From UMGS1002 sp964463325 (GTDB lineage Bacteria > Bacillota > Clostridia > Oscillospirales > CAG-272), in the NCBI GenBank assembly GCA_964463325.1, contig CAYXBY010000044.1, forward strand, positions 1 to 12,517: 12,517 nt of DNA, in the 5' to 3' direction. The translations under genes and the position numbers were made by a program. The notes below the pieces were generated by a model. That model was not told the origin of the DNA and made no database searches. It was given only the letters and a program-made list of their open reading frames with translations. Of the stretch, positions 6,182 through 12,517 are shown one piece after another. The stretch's first letter is position 1, and the number at the start of each line of letters is the position of its first letter.

Positions 6182-6365
6182 CTTCGCGACTACCGTCCGG
6201 GCGGACGATGACAGAATTGTCAAGTATTCCGGTCATGGAGGCGCGGAAATCGCGCAGATATTCGGCGCGCAGCAGCTCGCGCTCCTCGGTCTCGGCCGCG
6301 GTCAGCTGACGCTCACGCGACAGTCGGGTCAGCTCGCTGATGCGCTCAAGCTTGGCTTTTTCCAT
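6159..6365 (-). CDS. DUF896 (YnzC/UPF0291) family protein
   Basis: The 68-residue, highly charged helical protein reads MEKAKLERISELTRLSRE, then LTAAETEERELLRAEYLRDFR and a tail with ILDNSVIV and RPDG. This is the DUF896 (UPF0291) layout of a helical hairpin followed by the conserved YLxxFRxxM segment; B. subtilis YnzC is a member. The molecular role is not established to my knowledge. The ATG at 6363-6365 is preferred over the TTG just before it because GGGAGG is then 6 bases away. The TGA of the upstream DUF1294 gene shares one base with this ATG (TGATG), so the two are probably translationally coupled. The 3' end is duplicated just downstream. Confidence 0.88.
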   Translation of the reverse strand: MEKAKLERISELTRLSRERQLTAAETEERELLRAEYLRDFRASMTGILDNSVIVRPDGSREAVKDRKK

Positions 6366-6670
6366 CAAATACCTCCCTCGCGCAGCAGTATCGTAAGTCC
6401 GACAGCCAGCGCGACCTGAATGAAAAATATCACGGGTATGCCGATCATAAATTTTTTGTGCAGCGTCTTGTGACGTATCAGCTGCATGGTGATAAACATG
6501 GCCAGCGAGCCGCCCAGCGCCGAAATAAACAGCAGCGTCGCCTCGGGCGTGCGGTGACGTGGGTTGTGATGTGCTGCGATTTTATCGTAGCAGGTGACGA
6601 CAACGGCCACCAGCGATATCACGCCGAGGTAGACCCACGGAAGGAATGTCAGCGCCTGCTCAAGTGTCAC
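6365..6670 (-). CDS. DUF1294 family small membrane protein
   Basis: The 101-residue protein has three likely membrane helices (about 10-27, 45-63 and 76-96). Between them lie the DUF1294 hallmarks: YDK at 28-30, RTPEATLL at 40-47, GGS at 53-55, and RHKT at 66-69 followed by HKKF. The family is a membrane domain of unknown function, sometimes fused to a cold-shock domain; no such fusion is present here. The start is a GTG at 6668-6670, with AGGTGA six bases upstream inside the end of glnS; there is no ATG nearby. It begins 4 bases after the glnS stop and ends overlapping the DUF896 ATG by one base, so it belongs to the same transcript. Confidence 0.88.
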   Translation of the reverse strand: MTLEQALTFLPWVYLGVISLVAVVVTCYDKIAAHHNPRHRTPEATLLFISALGGSLAMFITMQLIRHKTLHKKFMIGIPVIFFIQVALAVGLTILLREGGI

Positions 6671-6674
6671 GGTG

Positions 6675-8336
<1,662 letters not shown>

Positions 8337-8353
8337 TGTTATATCCTCTGCTT

Positions 8354-10039
8354 TCAAAGTGAATTAAGCATATTAGTAATTCTTTCGCGGACGCGCGCCT
8401 CGCCGAGAATGCCCATGACCGTGTACATATCGGGCGAATTCAGCCGTCCGGTGACGGCCACGCGCAAAAACATGCTGATGTCGGCGACGCTGCCGCGATA
8501 GGCGGTGGGGTCGGCCTTATATGCCTTCATATCGGCGGCGTAGCCCAGCGATTCGGCGATGGCCTTGATCTTGTCGAACCATACGTTCTGGTCGTCGTCG
8601 GGCGAATAGCTGCCAAGGAAGGCGTTGAGCGCGGCGCGGATATCGGCGCGGTCGGCGGTCTCGGGGTAGGCGTCGGTGACGGCAAAATATTTATCGTAGA
8701 ACAGCGCGCTGTACTGCTTTAGCTCGACCCAGGTGCCGTAGTCCTTGCGCGGCTTTTTGCCGCCGCGGCCGATAGAGATGATGGCCATGGCCGTCTTTTT
8801 GTCGGTCTCGAGCAGCGCGGCGTATTCGGGATCAAACTCGAGCGCCCAGCCGTGCAGGCCGTCGTACACCTGCTCGGCCGTCATGCGGGAGAGCACGTTG
8901 CGCGAGACGTCGTTGAGCTTGACGGCGTCGAACAGGCAGCCCGACGCGCTCATTTTCTTTATGCTGAAAGGAAAATCGGTGTAGGGACGGTCAGGGTTCT
9001 GCATGTGCCACTCTTCGTAATTTGAGTTGAGCAGCGTCATGATATATTCGCAAACGCACTCGGGCGCATAGCCGAGGCGCGAATAATCCGAGACGTTGGC
9101 GCCCATGTCGCGCTTGGACAGTTTTTTCTTGTTGCCGTTTTCGTCAAGGCGCATTATCTGCGCGATGTGCATGTACTTGGGCAGCTTGAAGCCGAGGTAG
9201 CGGAACAGCTGTATGTGCTTGGCGACGCTCGGCAGCCATTCCTCGCCGCGTATGACATGCGTCGTGCCCATGAGGTGATCGTCGACGGCGTGGGCGAAGT
9301 GGTAGGTGGGGATGCCGTCCGACTTGAGCAGCACGAAATCCTCGTCATTTTCGGGTATTTCCAGCGTGCCCTTGACGAGATCGGTGAATTTGGTCTTGCG
9401 GGAGGGGTCGCCATCGGAGCGGATGCGGAGCACGAACGGATTACCGGCGGCGAGATTTTGCTCAACCTCGCTCAGCTCTATCTGGCGTGCGCGCAGCATT
9501 TGCTCGTGGCGGCGGACGGCCTCCTCCTGCCAGTTCGTGTTCTTGAGCTCCTGCTTTTTGTCGGCCGCCTGAATGGCCTCAAGCTCCTCCTCGGTGCAGA
9601 AGCAGGGGTAGGCCAGCCCGCGACGCACCAGCTCCTTGGCGTAAACGTGATATATCGGTCCGCGAAGGCTCTGCTTGTAGGGGCCGTAGTCGCCCTTGTC
9701 GCAGATGTGCCCCGACTCGTCCAGCGCGGCGCCCTCGTCAAAGTGTATTCCGTACTTGGCCAGCGTGGTTATCAGCGCCTCGGCGGCACCTGGAACCTCG
9801 CGCTGGGCGTCGGTGTCCTCTATGCGCAGGTAAAACACGCCGCCCGACTGATGCGCCAGCCGCTCGCCGGTCGTGGTGGGCAGCAGCCCGCCAAAATGGA
9901 CATAGCCGGTGGGGCTGGGAGCGAAGCGCATGACCTTGGCGCCCTCAGGAAGCTGACGTGGCGGATATTTGCGCTCCATGTCCTCGGGCGTTTGAGTGAC
10001 GTCGGGGAAAAGAAGCTGTGCAAGATAATTGTAGTCCAT
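8354..10039 (-). CDS. gltX: Glutamyl-tRNA synthetase with variant HIGH motif
   Basis: GluRS attaches glutamate to tRNA-Glu. The 561-residue product has the class I site RFAPSPTGYVHFGG, in which the usual HIGG is HFGG (48-51), then FYLRIEDTD (69-77). It also has the family's CFCTEEE (147-152 region), PTYHFAHAVDDHLMG (244-258), VIRGEEWLPS (262-271), and KLSKRD (306-311) as the KMSKS motif. The part just after the HFGG site (LLPTTTGERLA) differs from the GARTALFNYL seen in most bacterial GluRS. It is also about 70 residues longer than the common 470-490-residue enzyme, with a 35-residue N-terminal lead. This looks like the longer Clostridia type. The ATG at 10039 is preceded by AAAGGAA. It precedes glnS, whose product handles glutamine separately, so a discriminating GluRS would be expected (inference). 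Confidence 0.94.
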   Translation of the reverse strand: MDYNYLAQLLFPDVTQTPEDMERKYPPRQLPEGAKVMRFAPSPTGYVHFGGLLPTTTGERLAHQSGGVFYLRIEDTDAQREVPGAAEALITTLAKYGIHFDEGAALDESGHICDKGDYGPYKQSLRGPIYHVYAKELVRRGLAYPCFCTEEELEAIQAADKKQELKNTNWQEEAVRRHEQMLRARQIELSEVEQNLAAGNPFVLRIRSDGDPSRKTKFTDLVKGTLEIPENDEDFVLLKSDGIPTYHFAHAVDDHLMGTTHVIRGEEWLPSVAKHIQLFRYLGFKLPKYMHIAQIMRLDENGNKKKLSKRDMGANVSDYSRLGYAPECVCEYIMTLLNSNYEEWHMQNPDRPYTDFPFSIKKMSASGCLFDAVKLNDVSRNVLSRMTAEQVYDGLHGWALEFDPEYAALLETDKKTAMAIISIGRGGKKPRKDYGTWVELKQYSALFYDKYFAVTDAYPETADRADIRAALNAFLGSYSPDDDQNVWFDKIKAIAESLGYAADMKAYKADPTAYRGSVADISMFLRVAVTGRLNSPDMYTVMGILGEARVRERITNMLNSL

Positions 10040-10075
10040 GATTCTATATTCCTTTTGTTGATTTTTGATACTTAC

Positions 10076-10687
10076 TTATGCGCGGAGAAAGCGGATGCAG
10101 GCGAGCGCCTCGCCAAGCGTCGCTGAGGCGTTGTGGCCGGGGTAGATGGGTAGCGAATGGTCGAGACCGTTAAGCCGCAGCAGTGATGCCTTCATGCTGT
10201 GCAGGCTGCCGCCGGCGAGGTCGACGCGCCCAAAGCTGTTTGCAAACAGCGTGTCGCCGGTAATGATAAAGTCGCGGCAGGTGAGGCAGATGCTGCCGGG
10301 CGTGTGACCTGGTGTGTGCAGCACGGTCAGCGCCTCGTCGCCGAGCGGAAGCGTCTCGCCGTCTTCGAGCGTGCGGTTGGCGGGGGCGAAGCGCCGCTCC
10401 TGACCGAAAAAGCTAAGGTAGGCGTTGCGCACCGGGTCACCGAGCGCGTCGGCGTCGTCACGGTGGATCATCACGGGGGCACCGGTGGCGCGGTGCAGCC
10501 CCTCGGCCGAGATGACGTGGTCAAAATGGCCGTGGGTCAATATTATTCCCACTATCTTGGCTGAGCCGGCCGCGCTCAGTATCGCCTCGACGGACGGGCT
10601 GGGGTCGATGACGTACGCCTGCCCGCCGCTGAGGGTGAGATAGCAGTTTGAGCCCCACGAATCGGGGCAGATGCTGAGTATTTTCAT
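10076..10687 (-). CDS. MBL-fold metallo-hydrolase (glyoxalase II-like)
   Basis: The 203-residue protein has the metallo-beta-lactamase fold and the glyoxalase II-like ligand set: THGHFDH (51-57, giving H52, H54, D56 and H57), H128 in HTPGHTPGS, D145 in ITGDTLF, and H185 in YPGHN. This set binds two metal ions and supports hydrolysis of thioesters or similar bonds; the true substrate cannot be read from the sequence. It lacks the C-terminal domain of full-length glyoxalase II, as do most small bacterial paralogues. I choose the ATG at 10687 because GAGGA is then 6 bases away; an ATG at 10693 sits directly against the GAGGA. It is the first gene of the leftward run, with a good promoter at 10720-10748, and ends 36 bases before gltX. 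Confidence 0.92.
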   Translation of the reverse strand: MKILSICPDSWGSNCYLTLSGGQAYVIDPSPSVEAILSAAGSAKIVGIILTHGHFDHVISAEGLHRATGAPVMIHRDDADALGDPVRNAYLSFFGQERRFAPANRTLEDGETLPLGDEALTVLHTPGHTPGSICLTCRDFIITGDTLFANSFGRVDLAGGSLHSMKASLLRLNGLDHSLPIYPGHNASATLGEALACIRFLRA

Positions 10688-10719
10688 ATACATTCCTCGT
10701 GCATATTTTCTAACATATT

Positions 10720-10748
10720 ATTGTACCACATATTCGCGGGCTTGTCTA
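10720..10748 (-). promoter_or_regulatory. Sigma-A promoter for the MBL-gltX-glnS run
   Basis: On the minus strand TAGACA (10743-10748) and TACAAT (10720-10725) are separated by 17 bases, each matching 5 of 6 consensus positions. The start would be near 10713, giving a leader of about 25 bases before the ATG at 10687. This is the only strong leftward promoter I see for the following genes. Confidence 0.78.
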
Positions 10749-10840
10749 CATTTATTTTTGAATTTGTTGGCACGGATTTGCCGGCATTGTGCGAAAGTGT
10801 GCAGAGGAGGTTTGCCATGAAATAATATTGTTCAAAGCGC

Positions 10841-10869
10841 TTGTCAACCAATTTAAAAAAGTGTATAAT
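10841..10869 (+). promoter_or_regulatory. Sigma-A promoter for the flavin-reductase-like gene
   Basis: TTGTCA (10841-10846) and a perfect TATAAT (10864-10869) are 17 bases apart; transcription should start near 10876, leaving a leader of about 45 bases. A palindrome AAGCGCTT (10835-10842) overlaps the start of the -35 box and could be an operator, which is speculative. Confidence 0.8.
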
Positions 10870-10920
10870 ATATTCGACAGGGTTTAGCCGACAAATAAAA
10901 ACTTCTTAAGGAGAAAAATC

Positions 10921-11850
10921 ATGAGTAGCTTTGAAGATCTCAGAATAGTGGACAATTTTTATCAAACGTCACTCTATTTCCCCATGCCGACCGTTATTAT
11001 TAGCACGCTTTGTGAGGATGGAAGCACAAATCTCGGCCCGTATTCTCTGGTGCAGCCCTATTATGTGGCGGGCAAGGACTACTATGCCATGCTTTTGTGC
11101 TGCCGCAATTCCTCCAACACCGCACAAAACATGCTGCGCAACGGCAAATGCGCCCTCAATTTCATCGACGACAAGCCCACGACCTTCAAGGAGGCCGTCA
11201 AGCTGTCGTGGCCGGGCGACAGGCCGTCGGACAAGATGCCCAAGTGCGGCTTCCGCCTCGAGAAGAGCCTGCTTGAGGAGAAGACCGGCGAGGCGCGGCC
11301 GATGGTGCTGACCGACGCCATTGAGGCTATCGAATGTACCTGGATGCGCGAGCTTGACGGCGCTGATCGCGACTGCGCGGGCGAGCTGAACGGATATGAG
11401 GGGCCGTATCACGATTTTAACGGTATCACGAGCAAATTCGGCGCGCATTTTATCCTCCGCGTGGACAAGATCCTGATGAAAAAGAAATACAGCGACGCTA
11501 TCATAAACGGCGTACGTGCCAAGGATTTCCCACCGCTGCCCGTCGATTACGGCTATCGCGACTCCAAAAATTTCTGGTTCCATCGAAAAACGCGCATGCG
11601 CGCCGAGCTTCTGCAAATGAGGAAGGCATCGCTGGAATCAGTGCGCTATGCCGCCGACCGCGCCGACGATAAGATAAAATTCACCGACGAGGCGCTGGAG
11701 ACAATACTCGGCGTTCCGCGCGTATTTCTGTCCCTTGTGCTTAAGGGATGCGTAGACTGGGCAAGGGAAAACGGTGTCGAGCTCATTACCGCCGAGCACA
11801 TGCAGATCATACAGGATAAGCGCGCCAAGGAGAAGAACAAAAAGGCCTGA
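10921..11850 (+). CDS. Flavin reductase-like protein with C-terminal PCP_red-like helical domain
   Basis: The 309-residue protein starts with a flavin reductase-like FMN-binding split barrel (about 14-190): PMPTVIISTLCEDGSTNLGPYSL is the typical opening strand pair (residues 21-43), followed by the CCRNSSNT cofactor-region segment (60-67) and ALNFI (78-82). The last 55 residues (FTDEALETI to MQIIQDK, about 254-300) form a separate charged helical unit containing VPRVFLSL and WARENGVELIT. This resembles the small PCP_red-type domain found at the end of light-independent protochlorophyllide reductase and on some redox proteins; that match is by eye. Substrate unknown; an electron-transfer or flavin-reducing role is inferred. 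AAGGAG at 10908-10913 stands 7 bases before the ATG. The gene is monocistronic, diverging from the MBL gene. Confidence 0.82.
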   Translation: MSSFEDLRIVDNFYQTSLYFPMPTVIISTLCEDGSTNLGPYSLVQPYYVAGKDYYAMLLCCRNSSNTAQNMLRNGKCALNFIDDKPTTFKEAVKLSWPGDRPSDKMPKCGFRLEKSLLEEKTGEARPMVLTDAIEAIECTWMRELDGADRDCAGELNGYEGPYHDFNGITSKFGAHFILRVDKILMKKKYSDAIINGVRAKDFPPLPVDYGYRDSKNFWFHRKTRMRAELLQMRKASLESVRYAADRADDKIKFTDEALETILGVPRVFLSLVLKGCVDWARENGVELITAEHMQIIQDKRAKEKNKKA

Positions 11851-11884
11851 GAGGGGGCATCATAGGCCCTCCGAGGCGCAGGAA

Positions 11885-11919
11885 CGGTGCGGCTGCGATT
11901 TATTATCGTGGCCGCGCCG
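11885..11919 (+). other. 15-bp stem-loop with G-U pairs
   Basis: On the plus strand 11885-11899 pairs with 11905-11919 without a gap around a TTATT loop; twelve pairs are Watson-Crick and three are G-U. The three wobble pairs would be A-C mismatches in the minus-strand RNA, which points to a plus-strand transcript as the structured form. No T-run follows, so it is not a classic terminator; it may protect the mRNA 3' end. Confidence 0.6.
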
Positions 11920-11936
11920 ATGTACATTCAGGACAT

Positions 11937-11998
11937 GGCAGAATGGAGGATTGGTTCATAATCAACCTTATTCTGCCTATTTTTTATTTATTTTTTTT
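11937..11998 (+). terminator. Intrinsic terminator after the flavin-reductase-like gene
   Basis: GGCAGAAT (11937-11944) pairs with ATTCTGCC (11970-11977), with further GGTT/AACC pairing inside, followed by TATTTTTTA and a run of eight T at 11991-11998. This should stop the rightward transcript before the tnpV unit. Confidence 0.85.
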
Positions 11999-12009
11999 GC
12001 CAATTATGG

Positions 12010-12038
12010 TTAACAAGAGCAGGTAAGGGGAGTAAAAT
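12010..12038 (+). promoter_or_regulatory. Probable promoter of the tnpV unit
   Basis: TTAACA (12010-12015) and TAAAAT (12033-12038) lie 17 bases apart, each one mismatch from consensus, directly after the terminator. The start would be near 12045, giving a leader of about 150 bases before tnpV, unusually long for this window. Confidence 0.55.
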
Positions 12039-12062
12039 AGGCTTATTCCAAGCCAAGAGTTA

Positions 12063-12098
12063 ATATGTAAAGGGTGGTTTCTGCCACCTAATACATAT
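12063..12098 (+). repeat. Imperfect inverted repeat in the tnpV leader
   Basis: ATATGTA (12063-12069) pairs with TACATAT (12092-12098), then a 2x2 internal loop, then GGGTGG with CCACCT (12072-12077 with 12084-12089) around a 6-base loop. It lies between the probable promoter and tnpV and could be an attenuation hairpin, a protein-binding dyad or part of an element end. Confidence 0.5.
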
Positions 12099-12198
12099 GA
12101 CTGCGGCTCATTTGTGGTGAATTGAAAAGCAGTTGTAAGAAAGGAGTAAAAACACCTTATAACCGCTGAAATTCAACGCAGAAAGGAGCTAAAATATT

Positions 12199-12517
12199 AT
12201 GAAATCTATATTTGAGGGAATGGGCGGCACATATCGTCAAGTGGGTGATTATCTCATTCCCAACCTTGCCCTGCCGGATACAGGTAACTATCAGATAGGC
12301 AAATACGGGTGTATGCGTCGTACCTATCTAAAGGAACACCGCAAAATCCTGTATACCAATTATGTGGTGGAGGGAACACTGTTTGAACACCTTGCGGAGA
12401 TCGACCAAGCCTGCAATGAGCGTATAGAAGTTATCGTTTCCGGTATGTCAAAGCAGGAAGGCGTGACCGAAGCACTGAAAGCGGCTGACCAAATGGAATG
12501 GGTGCGCCGTATGAACA
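12199..12517 (+). CDS. tnpV: TnpV family transposon-encoded protein, 3' end missing
   Basis: The frame is open from the ATG at 12199 to the window edge (106 codons). It starts MKSIFEGMGGTY, continues with IGKYGCMRRTYLKEHRK, HLAEIDQACNER and EGVTEALKAADQMEWVRRMN: the whole TnpV family pattern, a protein of about 120-125 residues, so only the last 15-20 residues are missing. TnpV is encoded by Tn4451/Tn4453-type mobilisable transposons and many related elements of gut Firmicutes. An accessory, excisionase-like role has been proposed for it and I would not go further. AAAGGAG at 12182-12188 stands 10 bases upstream. The gene is more AT-rich than the housekeeping genes on its left, has its own promoter and a structured leader, and marks the likely edge of a mobile element or its remnant continuing to the right. 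Confidence 0.9.
   Translation, partial: MKSIFEGMGGTYRQVGDYLIPNLALPDTGNYQIGKYGCMRRTYLKEHRKILYTNYVVEGTLFEHLAEIDQACNERIEVIVSGMSKQEGVTEALKAADQMEWVRRMN

Larger units (their letters stand above)
11851..12198. other. 348-base gene-free stretch between flavoprotein gene and tnpV
   Basis: This gap contains, left to right, a long wobble-containing stem-loop (11885-11919), a strong T-rich terminator (11937-11998), a promoter for the next unit (12010-12038), and a leader with an imperfect hairpin (12063-12098) and two AAAGGAG motifs. No coding region is convincing. Base composition turns clearly more AT-rich from about 11975 on. Confidence 0.7.

Noticed and set aside
9167..10126. Plus-strand ORF of 319 codons opposite gltX
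   Set aside because: Antisense shadow of a clearly recognised GluRS; its composition and lack of motifs fit a shadow frame.
11950..11970. GGTT-loop-AACC element containing CAT, resembling a tRNA anticodon arm
   Set aside because: No acceptor stem, T-arm with GGTTCRA or D-arm surround it; it lies inside the terminator hairpin.
12160..12216. Open frame reading ITAEIQRRKELKYYE just before and into tnpV
   Set aside because: It would need an ATA start and overlaps the beginning of the tnpV frame; no standard start codon is available.

Overview
The window looks like core chromosome of a GC-rich, low-GC-phylum (Firmicutes/Bacillota) anaerobe, most plausibly a gut Clostridia of the Oscillospirales/Ruminococcaceae type. 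This rests on gene content (TrpB2-type TrpB, MscL, IspD/IspF of the MEP pathway, TsaB/TsaE, DUF896, DUF1294, BspA-type leucine-rich repeats, TnpV), strong AGGAGG-type ribosome binding sites and sigma-A-type promoters. The taxonomic placement is inference; no rRNA or other marker is present.

Layout. (1) 1-1145, plus strand: the 3' end of a TrpB2-type tryptophan synthase beta chain, then mscL with its own perfect consensus promoter (TTGACA-N17-TATAAT). (2) 1154-1232: two back-to-back terminators, one for each converging transcript. (3) 1256-2099, minus strand: a BspA-type leucine-rich-repeat protein that lacks a signal peptide and a ribosome binding site, overlapped out of frame at its 5' end by a 36-residue peptide ORF. 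(4) 2181-10687, minus strand: a long run of closely packed housekeeping genes, in transcription order an MBL-fold hydrolase, gltX, glnS, a DUF1294 membrane protein, a DUF896 protein, tsaE, tsaB, rpiB, ispD, ispF and rpe. Several neighbours overlap by 1-4 bases or have gaps under 40 bases. Two larger gaps (5974-6158 and 2838-3045) divide the run into probable sub-operons. (5) 10688-10920: a divergent intergenic region with a good promoter on each strand. (6) 10921-11850, plus strand: a flavin-reductase-like protein with an extra C-terminal helical domain, followed by a strong stem-loop and then a classic terminator. (7) 12010-12517, plus strand: a separate, more AT-rich unit with its own promoter and a long structured leader leading into tnpV, which runs off the window. 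This is most likely the edge of a Tn4451-like or related mobile element.

The minus-strand cluster joins translation (GluRS, GlnRS, and TsaB/TsaE for the t6A modification of tRNA) with isoprenoid precursor synthesis (IspD then IspF, successive transferase and cyclase steps of the MEP pathway) and pentose phosphate isomerases (RpiB, Rpe). Most of this is ordinary core genome. I did not find a clear undescribed multi-gene system. The points most worth a second look are the small peptide ORF and 5'-incomplete LRR gene, the duplicated 3' end of the DUF896 gene beside a palindrome-rich intergenic region, the unusual GluRS/GlnRS pair, the two-domain flavoprotein, the wobble-rich stem-loop at 11885-11919, and the mobile-element edge on the right.
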